NCBI GenBank assembly: GCA_009829735.1
Contig: CM020618.1
Location: forward strand, 26,822,894 to 26,886,893
Length of the DNA stretch: 64,000 nucleotides
DNA from: Pyropia yezoensis
Taxonomy: Eukaryota > Rhodophyta > Bangiophyceae > Bangiales > Bangiaceae
Direction of reading: 5' to 3'
The notes under the pieces are model-generated. The model ran no database searches, was not told where the DNA came from, and was given only the letters and a program-made list of their open reading frames with translations. This document shows, piece by piece, positions 1 to 10,313 of the stretch; the first letter of the stretch is position 1, and each line of letters begins with the position of its first letter. Position numbers and translations under genes: made by a program.

Positions 1-940
1 CCGCCGACGCCACCGGGGTGTTCTTCTCGCTATTCTCAGCGGCTTCCCTCGACGAATCGTGCAGGGCGCGTACCTTCTTGCCCAGCATCACTTCACTGAT
101 GTCTTGTTGACGCCAGGTCTCTTTGGCCATTCCCGTGTGCCCGGCGAGAGGTAGCTTGTAGCAGTCGGGGACGAACTCCCGCGGAACGTTCTTGGCATAC
201 TGCTCCTCGATGCTCTTCGCCCTCGCGCCGTACGCCACTCTCCGCATCTCAAGATGGTCCGTGTAGGGGTGGATAGAGGCCAGCGCCGCATTCACGCTGT
301 CAAGGTCGTGGCTCTTCATCCCGCCGACTTGCTCACGCCACCAGTTTTCAGCCGTCGACCGCCTCAGAAAGAGGCGTACTTTGCGACACTGCGCCACCTG
401 GGCCGGAAGCAACATGGCGTGCTCTTTGAGGCCCGTGCGCTTCCGTACAGCAGCTTGACCGATACCGCTGTACGAGTGAGAACGGAGCTCGGGTATGACC
501 TTGAGATTAAGCCCTCGGAGAGCCTGCTGGTTGCATTCTCGCATCAAGTCCTGATGGTGAAAGACGGGGCCGGGGTCTGCAAGCGGCTTGAGGCCGTCCG
601 GCGCCTTCTCAGCCGCCTTGAGGTTGACCTGCCCATTGTCCGCTAGGAGGAGGAAGTTGCGGTAGCTCATGATGTGGGCAATGAGCTCAAACAGATCTCG
701 AGTTCCGGCCTTCCAGGTGTGCAACAGATTGGCATTGTACGCCCCTGCGGTCGCGTAGGGGCGCATCAGTGCCACCAGCTGGCCCAGGTCAAAGCAGTAC
801 GACTTTTTTATTTCAAATTGCCAGCAATCTGTCGCGCCACCAGGTCCGGGCCAAACTTCGTGTGGCCAACAACCATGTACAGCACCATCGCGCAGTCCAA
901 AAGATCCGTGGCAAGCAGCAGCCCCAGCCCGCCATAGAAG
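1..940 (-). pseudogene. 3' part of a DUF7869-like gene, split by element A; runs off the left edge
   Basis: On the minus strand, 940 to 808 encodes a segment with the motif VGHTKFGPD, then meets TAA. A one-base change of frame near position 800 opens a stop-free frame that continues to position 1, about 265 codons (starting YCFDLGQLVALMRPY, later LADPGPVFHHQD). VGHTKF-x-PD is characteristic, as I recall it, of DUF7869 proteins, which are often linked to eukaryotic transposons. The upstream half lies at 10314-10884 on the far side of element A. Removing the element and one copy of its target duplication keeps the frame and rejoins a D-x-C-x-G-x-N-K motif to VGHTKF, as in the family. I infer a pseudogene because at least two frame changes are needed, although a small intron near 800 is possible. 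A domain search of the stop-free 1-800 frame would settle family membership. Confidence 0.6.
936..940. repeat. Target-site duplication of element A, left copy (AGAAG)
   Basis: AGAAG directly precedes the left LTR and recurs at 10314-10318 directly after the right LTR. Five-base duplications are normal for Ty3/gypsy integrases. The pair shows that 941-10313 is one insertion with intact ends. Confidence 0.95.
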
Positions 941-1409
941 TGTGGCAGTATTGACCCCCAGGTAGGGGGGCAACACGTGCCATGCAAGGGGCGGCAGGCC
1001 ACTAGCCTGATCCGTTCCTCCCCCTGCATTTGGGTCCATATTCCCTAAGTTTGGGATAGTTAGCTTAGTAGTAAATCCAACTTGGATTTGAGGGTTTTCT
1101 GCATTTATCGTCTTGAATTTTCGTGTGGCCCGGTGGGCAGGTGCTGGGGTGGGAGATTCTGAGTGGCGAGATTCTGAGTGGACCCTGGGGGGATAAGGGG
1201 AGGGACAGCGGGGCTTGGCCCTGCGTCCCCGTCCCGACCAAGAAACTGTTGGACCACACTCCATCCTCTTGTTTGTCCGTGGGGGGTTTGCCCCGCAACA
1301 GGGACAGAGGGTGTGCGACTTGCACTTCTTCCGGTTCCCCCGACACGGGAGGCAGCCCTGGCACACCGCCCCAACTTGGGTGCCGTGTGTGCTTGTGGTT
1401 TTTGCCACA
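941..1409 (+). repeat. 5' LTR of element A
   Basis: 469 bp bounded by TGTGGCA and TGCCACA, a perfect 7-bp terminal inverted repeat. Inside, a 15-bp unit (GAGATTCTGAGTGG plus one base) is repeated in tandem at 1153-1181, and AATCCA-ACT-TGGATT forms a small inverted repeat near 1075. The same LTR recurs at 9845 and 63628. Confidence 0.96.
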
Positions 1410-1411
1410 TT

Positions 1412-1428
1412 TGGTGGAGCAGCAGGGG
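1412..1428 (+). other. Primer-binding site of element A
   Basis: TGGTGGAGCAGCAGGGG starts two bases after the LTR, where reverse transcription is primed. Its complement ends in CCACCA and would fit a tRNA with discriminator A, acceptor 3' strand CTGCTCC and T-stem CCCTG. I cannot name that tRNA. The same 17 nt follow the 5' LTRs of B, C and D. Confidence 0.8.
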
Positions 1429-1528
1429 ACAGAGGTAAACTTTACCTCCGGGTGCACCCGGGTGTAGGGGGCCCTCTGTCTCAGAGGAACGGTGGTCTTG
1501 GACCGTGTCGTACGGATCGTCAGCCAAC

Positions 1529-3475
1529 ATGGCTAGCTCGGACCCCCCGTCGTCCGGGGAGTACACGGGTGACGCACGTACTTCAGTGCCTTTGAATACT
1601 GGTGAGATACAGGTGGGTTTACCTGGGGTCGCAGAGGGACTAGAGGTCCCTCAAGCCAGCAGGACTGGAAGTGCAGGCGGGCAACAGGCCACCCCGACTC
1701 AGTCGGGAGTTCACTCGGGTGACACTTCTGATATGGGTGGGCCGAAGTCTGGCCACCGTGTGGTATACTCAACGGGAACGTCACAAGGGGTGAGGACTGT
1801 CCCCGCGGGTTCCACTCGGGTTGGAGCCAACTTTGGCTTGGAGCCGTCGCCAACTAGGCTTTCGGAGGACGGTGGACCTCCGTTGGTCGGCGATGGGCTC
1901 GCGCCCCGGCCCCCGGTTGAGACCCCTGAGGAACGTGGTTACCCCTCAGGTGGACTCCCGGAGGCGGACCGAGCCTCAACTGGAGTCGTCAATCCCCTCC
2001 TCGCGGAAACTGTCCGTCGGGAGGCGACCAATGTGTTGCGGCAGACTTTGCCGGACCTGGTGGTCACGATGACGAATACTATTCTGAATCAGATTGTGGC
2101 GAGTTTGCCAGATGGCCTTAATGTCCAGACCGGATTGGGGCTTTCGAGCCCACAGGCGCAGGGGGAATCTCTCCTGACGCCTACCTCGGGTCGCCCCGAA
2201 CTGGGGGCGACACCTGTGACTCCCAACGAGGGAGCCACACCATACGCGGTGGGGCGTACGCCCTTCACGGGGGAGTTCCCCTCGGAAACGCCGGCGGCTA
2301 CACCAAGCTCGCCGTACCAGACTACAGGCACTGAGGGTGGACTTACCCCAGTGCCACAGCGGCTGTTCCCTCAACGTGAGGTGCCGCCCAAGATTCAGGT
2401 AGCCAACCCGGTCTACCAGCGGATCTTTGACTGTGAGACCTACGCCCTCCACAACAAGTCGGTGGCGTATGGTCCTGACCAGGCCCGAGCTATGGGCCGT
2501 GCCAAGAATAATGCACTTCATTCTTTTGGGCACAGAGCGGAGTGGGATGGAACTCCCCCCCTCCGTGTCTTTGAGTTCCTACGTCGTTTCACAAAAGCCT
2601 GTGACGACAATGCCATAAGTGAAGGCATGGCTTTTTACATGCTACAGGAGTTTACGAAGGGAGACCTGCGGACAGAACTTATGTCCGTCATGCCCAGCTC
2701 CTCAAGTGGAGGCGCTGGGGAGGTGACGTCCTATTTGGAGCTCGTCAACTGGTTGTTGAGAGCCATGGTTGATGAGGCAGCGTTGGCTTCTCAAGTCGAG
2801 GAGTTTACGCAAGCCCATCAGGAAGAGGCGGAGGACGAGTTGTCCTTTGCGGAGCGAGTCCGTAAGCTCAACAATCTTTGTGGGTTTCTTCATCCACAAG
2901 CTGTGGTGAAGAGTCGGTTCGTGGAGGGACTCCATTGGTCAGTCCGGATGGAGACCCGGGAGCATAACACTGCCCGGGCGACCCTGGCCGAGTTGGGCAG
3001 GTTCGCCTATCGCAGAGGCGAGGCCTACCGCAAGTTGCGGGAGGAACAACGCCAGGAGCGTCAGGCCGAGTTGGCCAAGGAACGGGAGGAGGCGCGCCAA
3101 GCCAGAGAGTTGAGAGAGGCACGCCGAATCCGCAAGGAGAGGGTGGTAGCTGCCGTGGGAACTTCCCAGGGTACCTCTTCGTCTTCCCCAGTTGGGAAGA
3201 CCCCTCCGGGAACTGACCGTCGGTGTTGGAACTGCAACTCCGATGGACACTGGGCATATGACTGCCCCAAGTTGAGTAAACGCATCCAACAACTTGTTAG
3301 GAATGCGAGTAAGAAGTCGGCTACGAGCGAAGTACGTTCACGCCGCGAGGGTGGGTCTCGACCGGTCGTCGCGGTCGCCACACCCTCGGCGGAGGAGGCG
3401 GACACGTCGTCCTCGGACTCGTCGTCTTGCTCCCCGCCCTCAGATTCGGACGCCAAGTCGGCGGGAAACGAATGA
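1529..3475 (+). CDS. gag: Gag polyprotein of element A
   Basis: 648 residues from the first ATG of the frame, at 1529 (the frame is open a little upstream with a GTG). The N-terminal ~270 residues are rich in Gly, Ser, Thr and Pro. A capsid-like region follows (for example FEFLRRFTKACDDN and SYLELVNWLLRAM), then a charged helical stretch rich in Glu, Arg and Gln. A CCHC zinc knuckle CWNCNSDGHWAYDC lies at about residues 565-578 and should bind the element RNA. The C-terminus is Ser/Asp-rich. The frame ends in TGA two codons past a GGGAAAC heptamer from which Pol would be made by -1 slippage. The frame is intact. The product would form the cytoplasmic virus-like particle. Confidence 0.92.
   Translation: MASSDPPSSGEYTGDARTSVPLNTGEIQVGLPGVAEGLEVPQASRTGSAGGQQATPTQSGVHSGDTSDMGGPKSGHRVVYSTGTSQGVRTVPAGSTRVGANFGLEPSPTRLSEDGGPPLVGDGLAPRPPVETPEERGYPSGGLPEADRASTGVVNPLLAETVRREATNVLRQTLPDLVVTMTNTILNQIVASLPDGLNVQTGLGLSSPQAQGESLLTPTSGRPELGATPVTPNEGATPYAVGRTPFTGEFPSETPAATPSSPYQTTGTEGGLTPVPQRLFPQREVPPKIQVANPVYQRIFDCETYALHNKSVAYGPDQARAMGRAKNNALHSFGHRAEWDGTPPLRVFEFLRRFTKACDDNAISEGMAFYMLQEFTKGDLRTELMSVMPSSSSGGAGEVTSYLELVNWLLRAMVDEAALASQVEEFTQAHQEEAEDELSFAERVRKLNNLCGFLHPQAVVKSRFVEGLHWSVRMETREHNTARATLAELGRFAYRRGEAYRKLREEQRQERQAELAKEREEARQARELREARRIRKERVVAAVGTSQGTSSSSPVGKTPPGTDRRCWNCNSDGHWAYDCPKLSKRIQQLVRNASKKSATSEVRSRREGGSRPVVAVATPSAEEADTSSSDSSSCSPPSDSDAKSAGNE
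3463..3469 (+). promoter_or_regulatory. Candidate -1 ribosomal frameshift heptamer GGGAAAC (A)
   Basis: In the gag frame it reads G GGA AAC followed by GAA TGA; one base back it reads GGG AAA CGA and enters pol. This is the canonical X-XXY-YYZ pattern with the stop six bases away. The same heptamer sits at the same place in B (38451) and D (42772). Confidence 0.8.
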
Positions 3476-6400
3476 CCGCTGGAGCTGGCCGTCCGAAGCT
3501 CACAACGGCAGCCTCGGCCAAGTGGGCCAGGAGGACGAACCAACCGTGCCGGATACTGCGGCGACCTAAGGGAGTCCGCCCACCTCGGGTAGGACTCCCC
3601 AAGAACGTAAACCCACGTCGGGTCATCGCGGTGCTGACGGGTGAGAACTTCCAGGTGGCTGGACGGGTGCAACTTGCCCCCGGCCGTGCATGCTGTACCC
3701 GTATCGTACTTGATACCGGGTCAGGAGCCTCCTTGATACGCAAGTCGCTATTACCAAAGGAGGTGAAGCTCCAACGCTGGAGGTCCAAAGCTGACCATAT
3801 GATTGACATCAATGGTGGGGTACTTCCCATCGTTGGTGCCGTGACCCTACCAACTAGGTTGGGGACCCATGAGGTCGACGTGACCTATGGCGTAGTTGAG
3901 AATATATCGGTACCCCTGCTTCTGGGTACCCCTTATGTTGCAACAGAAGTGCCTTTGATCTGTGGCCCCGAGTACTGGGTCAAGTTGATGAATGGGGAGA
4001 CTATCCCCATCCTTGGTAAGGGAAAGTCTGTGGCTCCTGTGACAGTCTCACAGTCGAAGCCTGTTTGCTCTGTGAGGGAAGGGTTTACTGCTACCCTGCG
4101 TTTAGCCCGCAAAGTCACGTTGCCCCCCAACTCGGTGGCGCACGTTGACGTTGTAACTGATTTTTCGGGGAACGGGTTGGTGCACCCTAACCCCCGTCTT
4201 GCTCGCAAGCACCAAGTGCATGTTGCCCTTGGCACGATGGACTCCAAAGCCGGAGTCCCGTGGAGGATCCAGGTGATGAACCTGAGTCCGACGCCCAAGT
4301 ACTTCAAGTCGGGAGCCAAGTTCGGCTATATCGACCAACATGAGGGACCGGTAGTAGCGGTCACCCTCAACGCGGGCGCAAGTAGCGACCCGAAGTCCGG
4401 AAAGGAGAAGCATCAAACCAAGTCGGCCACCTCTCCTCGGCCCCATGTGAACATGGAGGGTGTTCCCCCCAGGTTGAGGGTTCAAGTTGAACGCCTCTTG
4501 GACCAGTATCACAAGTTGTGGGACGGTCAATTGGGACTCATGAGAGCTACCCAACACCGGATCGAGTTGAAGCCCGGTGCACCCCCTATACGCCAACAAC
4601 CGTATAGGGGAGGACCCCGTTCAAGGGCCCTCGTTAAGGAGCAAGTTGCTCGCATGGAGGCCCTCGATGTGATCGAGGCCAGCAACGCCGAGTGGGCGAG
4701 TCCGGTGGTTATAGTCCCCAAAGTTGATGGGACCCCCCGGTTTTGTATCGACTACCGTAAGCTCACCGAGAGCACGGTGAAGGACAGGTATCCCCTACCT
4801 AGGATGGATGACTGTCTGGACTCTCTGGGGGAGGCGAACGTGTTCTCTACCCTGGACTGTAACGCGGGGTACTGGCAAATTCCCATTGCCCCGGAGGACA
4901 GGCATAAAACTACCTTTACCTGTCACTGTGGTACCTACCAGTGCAAGCGCCTACCGTTTGGTCTGTGTAACGCGCCGGCAACTTTCCAGCGCGCTATGGA
5001 CATGATTCTGGCCGGAGTACGGTGGCAGATCTGTCTTGTGTACCTAGACGACATCATTGTGTTCTCCCGAAGTCCGGAGGAACACATTGGCCATCTTGGC
5101 CAGGTGTTCAAGCTACTTGCTGACGCCGGTGTGTCACTGAAGGCGAGTGAGTGCCACCTCTTTACTCAAGAGGTGGAAAACCTGGGACATGTTGTCCGTC
5201 CGGGGCGTCTCAGTGTCAACGAGAAAAACTTGAGGGCCATTCGTAAGGCTCAGTACCCCCGGACCCAGACCCAGATGAGGAGCTTCCTCGGGATGTGTAA
5301 CGTGTACCGACGTTTCACCAAGGGCTTCGCCAAGGTGGCGAAGCCGTTGAATGAGCTAGTGAGCTCAACGCTACCGAAGAACCTGCCTCCCCCAAGTCGG
5401 GTGGAGCAGGAATCCTTTGAGACTCTTCGGGACCTTCTGCTGAAGCCCCCCATCTTGGCTATTCCCAGGTTGGGAGGCCACTACATCCTGGATGTGGACG
5501 CTAGCTACGACCAACTTGGTTGTGTGTTGCTTCAGCAGCAGCCGGACAAGGAGTACTTGCCGGTGGGATACTTCAGTAAGGGGCTGAACTCGGCCGAGAA
5601 GAACTACGGAGTCACCGAGTTGGAAGGACTCGCAGTGGTGTGGGCGGTGACGTCACTTCGTCACTACCTAGAGGGTGAGAAGTTCCTCATCCGCTGTGAC
5701 CACCGCGCGTTGCAGTTTATCTTCAAGACGGACTGTACGAACACTCGTCTCAACCGGTGGAGGGTGCGACTGGCACCCTTCAACTTTGACATTGAGTACC
5801 GACCTGGCAGGCAACATGCCCTTGCCGATGGCCTCTCTCGGGTACCTACCGAGGGGCTGGACACTAACCCAGTCGATGAGGACATCCCCATCGTGGGGGT
5901 AGTCACGCGCTCGGGTCAGGCGTTGAACCCCGAGGCGCCAGGGAACAAGAAGTACTTGCCCCTGTCCCTGGACGAGGTGGTGAAGGCCCAGGCCGAGGAT
6001 CCCTTCTGAAAGTCGCAGAGGGATATACTGGATACGGTGGTTGAGACGCGCTTCTTTCTGGGAGACGATGGCCTCCTCATGAGGAGGGGGGTATTCCAGG
6101 GGACCGAACAACTTGTCGTCCCCGCATCCCTCAAGGACAGTATCCTTGAGAGGGAGCACAACGCTCCCTCGGGTGGACACCTGGGGTCTAGTAAACTGTA
6201 CCAGACCCTGAGGACCAGGTACTACTGGCTGTCCATGGTGGTGGACATCTACAGTTGGGTGGCTGCCTGCACAAGTTGTGCACAGAATCGTCTGATGGAA
6301 CGGCGGCCTAGTACGGCTATGCTACTGTTCCCGGCCAAGGAGCCTTTGCCGCCTTGGCGATGGACATCCTTGGGCCACTGCCAGTGACCGAGGAGGGCAA

Positions 6401-7454
6401 CCAATACCTCCTGGTCATCTGTGACCGCTTCACGAAACTAACGCGAGCGATCCCACTGGCAGAGATCACGGCCATGTCGGTCGTGTCAGCCTTCCTAGAC
6501 CACTGGGTTGCCGCGTATGGCATCCCAGATAGTACACTATCGGACAATGGACCGCAATTTGCGTCTGTACTGTTTCAGGGAGTGCTGGATATGTTGGGGG
6601 TTAAGGCAAACTATGCCACCCCCTACCACCCACAAACTAATGGGCAGATGGAGCGCTTCAACAAAACTATTGTTAGGCAGCTACGCCACTATGTGAGTGA
6701 GCACGTAAAGACGTGGGACCAATACATTTATATCCTTACTACTGCCTACAATTCGCAGGTTCACTCATCTACAGGGGAAGTACCCCTCGCTTTTGTGACC
6801 CCCCGTCGCGTGCGGTCTATTGCCGTGCGGCGGTCGCTCCCAACTAGGGAGGATGGTGGCAGTACGCCTACTCCTACTGAGAGTAAGGCGGAGTTCGCCG
6901 CTAGGCTTGAAAACCTCATCCCTAAAGTCAGGGCTGAGATGGACAAAGCACAAAAGCGCTACAAGCGTACCTTTGACAAAAAGGTGCGCAATGCTAAACA
7001 TGTCCCCGAGCAGGGTGACTGGGTGCTGGTACACTCGCACACCCCAACTGGGGGTAAGCTGGTATTCCAGACGAAGGGACCGTACCAGGTCCTTCGTACT
7101 GATGGGCGGCGCTTCACCATCGAAAGTGACGATGGGGTCCGCACAGTGAACGGACAGGACGTGGTCAAAGTTGCACCACCGCCTGCAGGAGACCCAGCTT
7201 GGGCGCGTGCGCTGGAAGCGTGGCGCCTCCCCTCACTGCCTGCGGCCAAACAGGGCCCGCAGGAGTACGTGCTCGATAAGTTCATCGACCACGGATGGGA
7301 TGAAGACACTGACCGCCTCATGTTGAGGGTGCGTTGGTTTGGCTACAAAGCCAAGGATGATACGTGGGAGTATATGGAGGACCTTCCCGCTGAGAAGGTC
7401 CGGGCGTACTGTGCCCGGAATGAGATAGACCCTAACAGCCCTCCCTCAACGTGA
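3472..7454 (+). pseudogene. pol: Pol polyprotein of element A, disrupted (PR-RT-RNase H-IN-chromodomain)
   Basis: Entered by -1 slippage at 3463. Order: aspartic protease (LDTGSGAS, near 3712), reverse transcriptase with YLDDIIVFS near 5040, RNase H (DVDASYDQLGCVLLQ; later ADGLSR), integrase with an HHCC zinc finger (C-T-S-C near 6270) and the DDE core (DILGPLP, SDNGPQ, NGQMERFN), and a C-terminal chromodomain (RVRWFGY, DDTWEY) that in chromoviruses directs integration to chromatin. Two lesions: an in-frame TGA at 6007-6009 between RNase H and integrase, and a one-base frame change near 6355 just before the first catalytic Asp of the integrase. The rest of the integrase is open to 7454. With near-identical LTRs this suggests very recent decay, sequencing error, or mobilisation by an intact relative. 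Confidence 0.9.
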
Positions 7455-7565
7455 GGGAAGGCCGAGCAACAGTGCCACGAGAGTGCTTCAAGTCGAAGTG
7501 GTACGCAGAGTGGCTTTTAACTACAGCCCTAACCCTCACACTCTCACAACAAAGGCAGCTGCCAA
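7455..7565. other. Spacer between convergent pol and antisense ORF (A)
   Basis: Short region where plus-strand pol and the minus-strand ORF converge. CCCTC-AACGT-GAGGG at 7443-7457 forms a hairpin that contains the pol stop. No gene is visible. Confidence 0.5.
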
Positions 7566-9506
7566 CTAGGCACGCATGCTAGAATCTCCCACTCCACGGC
7601 CCTCGCCCTCCCGTGGAGGCGAGCGGCGAGACCCACGCCGATAACGGTCTCCACTCGTTGGAGGGGGCGGCGGCTCCAAGTCGGAACCGTCGCGCCCCTC
7701 ACGGTCGCGCAAGTGGCGCCGACCGTGGCCACTCTTCTGCCTGGTCTTGCGCGCAAGTTTGCGACGCAGACGCTGGACAGACTCCGTCTCCGACGGGGTA
7801 GAGGACTCCGAAACGGAGTAAGACAACTCGTCTTCCGACACGGAGGGAGAGCGCCGAGAGTGTCGGCGACGACGGCGAGGAGGCGAGTATGCCCGGCTCG
7901 CGCGACGTTTGCCACGCCCAAGTGGGGCTGGCTGGGGCATAATAACCCCAATGCGAGCCAACTCGGCTGTCATGAACTCCGCCACCGACTCGCAACTCGC
8001 GGTCGCCACTGCAGTACGAACGCGCTCCTCAAGTTGAGGAGTCTCGGAACTCTGTAGGGTTGCGGTCGACGCGGCCAACCAGGAAATGGTGCGCACCAAC
8101 GTGGTGATCATCATCTCTGAGGTTAGAGGCGTGGGCGGCAACACCAACTTGGGGTATACCGTCAGGAGGGTGGCCCCCAAGTTGGGGGACACCGGGGTGG
8201 AAGACTCCACGGCCACGCTGATCGGGATGTTCCCGTGAGGTTGGAAAGGAACAGGAGGAAGCGGAGGGGCCCGCCGAGGTGGCGGTACCCGGGTGTAGCT
8301 GCGACCCCGACTTGGGGCTCCCGCAGTGGGTTGAGTCATGTGGTCATCATAGGACGGCACGGCCATAACTATGGGCTTGCCCGGGGGTGGCGCAGTGTGG
8401 CGATCCACCCCCGGGGCATACGGGTAGTCCCCGATGCCCAACCCCTCTCGTAGGACGACACGGCCGTCGTGAAGTTCACGAGCGACCCACACGAACTGGC
8501 GAAGTGCGCCATCGTCCTTGGGCCCACGAGTGGGGCGGCGCAACTTGTGCTCAATGCTCTCCCACTCGATAAACTTATGGAGCCGGAGCATCTCCTCAAG
8601 TAGAGTGAGTTGTCCTGATGAGCACCCCTCAGCAACTAGCTGAGGGGTGAGCTGTTCCAAACCCTGGATGAGCCGGAGGAGGAGATGCCAGAGCATCCCC
8701 CGCCGCTGAACACAGGACACCCAGGTCGACATGACCTCGAGGAGCCACTGGGTGGCCAACATGGCCCACACCAGGTGATCAGGGGCAGCCGTCAACATGA
8801 CGGAGCCGAAGTGGTCAAGCAACCGGGGCAACAACGCCGGGAACCCGTAGGGGACCTCAACTTGAGGCCACCACTCGGGCTTCTTCGGATAGTACTGCTC
8901 CTTACTGGCAGCAGACTGTTGAGGAAACTCAAGTTGAGCCGAAGTCACCAAGTAGGGACCTCGCCGGAAGTCTTTCTCCATCCGCACATCAAAGTGATGA
9001 GTGTGCGGATCGGCCTCGTGGAGGTACGGTGGGCGAGTTGCCACAGCGTCCCACGTGAAGGTCGGCAAGTCGCCGGGACCCGGGATAGTTCCCCCGCGGT
9101 CCACCATGGCCTTGGCACGTTGGACGTCTTCAACCTCCTCGTCGTCCAGGAAGGCAAACTGGTCCGTCCTGAAGCCGGCCGGGAACCCGACCCTACGGGG
9201 ATACTTCTCCCGTAGGCGGTCCCATACCCGGCCCATCGCTGCGCCAAGTCGGCCACAGCGAAGAACAGTCAACCCCTCCTCATAAAGAGGCCAAGCGGGG
9301 TAAAACCACCGCCCCAACGCCTCACCCGGGACAACTTGTCCCGCCTCCGGGGGAGACCCCGCCGTCAACCCAAAGCCGGGTGACGCGGGAGTTCCGTCCG
9401 GAGCGATCGCGGAGCCCCCGCCGGAAGTCCCGGCGGGTGCTGCACCGTAGGAGGTGTCCTCCATGCGCTCGTCAAGAGAGTCCGTCTCCACTCCCGGAGT
9501 CGCCAT
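7566..9506 (-). CDS. Antisense accessory ORF of element A, unknown function
   Basis: A long intact minus-strand frame inside the plus-strand element, between pol and the 3' LTR. The ATG at 9506 is chosen because upstream codons are Pro/Ser-rich, and D also has a Met before an acidic stretch; it gives 646 residues. Residues ~210-360 hold what looks like a folded domain: EWWPQVEVPYG, then LLDHFGSVM, a long amphipathic helix-like part, LTLLEEML and GIGDYPY. The antisense ORFs of C (QWWVGVEVPFG, LELLRDLL, LDLPY) and D (LRYFGSVL) resemble it in the same order. The C-terminal ~110 residues are strongly Arg/Ser-rich with acidic-Ser patches, as in a nuclear or RNA-binding tail. I recognise no family; there is no signal peptide or transmembrane segment to suggest an envelope protein. 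How it is transcribed is unknown; a promoter in or near the 3' LTR is an inference. Confidence 0.8.
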   Translation of the reverse strand: MATPGVETDSLDERMEDTSYGAAPAGTSGGGSAIAPDGTPASPGFGLTAGSPPEAGQVVPGEALGRWFYPAWPLYEEGLTVLRCGRLGAAMGRVWDRLREKYPRRVGFPAGFRTDQFAFLDDEEVEDVQRAKAMVDRGGTIPGPGDLPTFTWDAVATRPPYLHEADPHTHHFDVRMEKDFRRGPYLVTSAQLEFPQQSAASKEQYYPKKPEWWPQVEVPYGFPALLPRLLDHFGSVMLTAAPDHLVWAMLATQWLLEVMSTWVSCVQRRGMLWHLLLRLIQGLEQLTPQLVAEGCSSGQLTLLEEMLRLHKFIEWESIEHKLRRPTRGPKDDGALRQFVWVARELHDGRVVLREGLGIGDYPYAPGVDRHTAPPPGKPIVMAVPSYDDHMTQPTAGAPSRGRSYTRVPPPRRAPPLPPVPFQPHGNIPISVAVESSTPVSPNLGATLLTVYPKLVLPPTPLTSEMMITTLVRTISWLAASTATLQSSETPQLEERVRTAVATASCESVAEFMTAELARIGVIMPQPAPLGRGKRRASRAYSPPRRRRRHSRRSPSVSEDELSYSVSESSTPSETESVQRLRRKLARKTRQKSGHGRRHLRDREGRDGSDLEPPPPPTSGDRYRRGSRRSPPREGEGRGVGDSSMRA

Positions 9507-9844
9507 GACTCTCCCCAAGCTGGGGAGAGACGCTCTGGCTATCGCAGCACGAGACCCGCCTCGAGTTGAGGGGGACTCGGATCGTGGGTATACGGGTGGC
9601 CTCCCCAGCGTGGGGCGGCCCAGTGGAAAGTGAAAGGGAGGTGGTGGTGAAGGTGAAGTGTGAACTGAAGAAAGCAAGCTGCCGAGTGGGCAAGCTTGAG
9701 GAGAGGGGCGGTCAACGTGACCGCCTCCACATCCGCGTTACGTACACGCTGGGGGACAGCAAGTCGCGCCCCCAACGCCGAGACGTGCGTGTACGCACCC
9801 CCTCACAGGGCCGACCGGGTCGGTCGGAACTGAGGAGAGGGGAG
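9507..9844. other. Leader of the antisense ORF and polypurine tract (A)
   Basis: The minus-strand frame stays open to 9677 but is Pro/Ser-rich and looks like leader. The purine run GAGGAGAGGGGAG at 9832-9844 abuts the 3' LTR and is the expected plus-strand primer site. Confidence 0.65.
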
Positions 9845-10313
9845 TGTGGCAGTATTGACCCCCAGGTAGGGGGGCAACACGTGCCATGCAAGGGGCGGCA
9901 GGCCACTAGCCTGATCCGTTCCTCCCCCTGCATTTGGGTCCATATTCCCTAAGTTTGGGATAGTTAGCTTAGTAGTAAATCCAACTTGGATTTGAGGGTT
10001 TTCTGCATTTATCGTCTTGAATTTTCGTGTGGCCCGGTGGGCAGGTGCTGGGGTGGGAGATTCTGAGTGGCGAGATTCTGAGTGGACCCTGGGGGGATAA
10101 GGGGAGGGACAGCGGGGCTTGGCCCTGCGTCCCCGTCCCGACCAAGAAACTGTTGGACCACACACCATCCTCTTGTTTGTCCGTGGGGGGTTTGCCCCGC
10201 AACAGGGACAGAGTGTGTGCGACTTGCACTTCTTCCGGTTCCCCCGACACGGGAGGCAGCCCTGGCACACCGCCCCAACTTGGGTGCCGTGTGTGCTTGT
10301 GGTTTTTGCCACA
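9845..10313 (+). repeat. 3' LTR of element A
   Basis: 469 bp, same ends as the 5' LTR. By eye only two substitutions (CACACACC for CACACTCC; GAGTGTG for GGGTGTG). Followed by AGAAG, the second copy of the target duplication. Confidence 0.96.

Larger units (their letters stand above)
941..10313 (+). mobile_element. LTR retrotransposon A (Ty3/gypsy chromovirus with antisense ORF)
   Basis: A complete 9,373-bp element: 469-bp LTRs, primer-binding site, gag, pol joined by a -1 frameshift site, a spacer, a minus-strand ORF, polypurine tract and second LTR, flanked by AGAAG. The LTRs differ at only about two positions by eye, so the insertion is young. Its pol nevertheless carries an in-frame TGA and a frameshift, so this copy probably cannot move itself. 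A third LTR of the family starts at 63628. The element lies in a minus-strand DUF7869-like gene. Confidence 0.95.

Noticed and set aside
1178-1595. Several 80-150-codon open frames inside the LTRs and across their edges
   Set aside because: They change with the flanking sequence, overlap in all frames and follow from GC bias; only the minus-strand start is noted as a finding.
7566-9506. The antisense ORF as an envelope gene
   Set aside because: It lies on the opposite strand and has no signal peptide, membrane anchor or glycoprotein-like Cys pattern.
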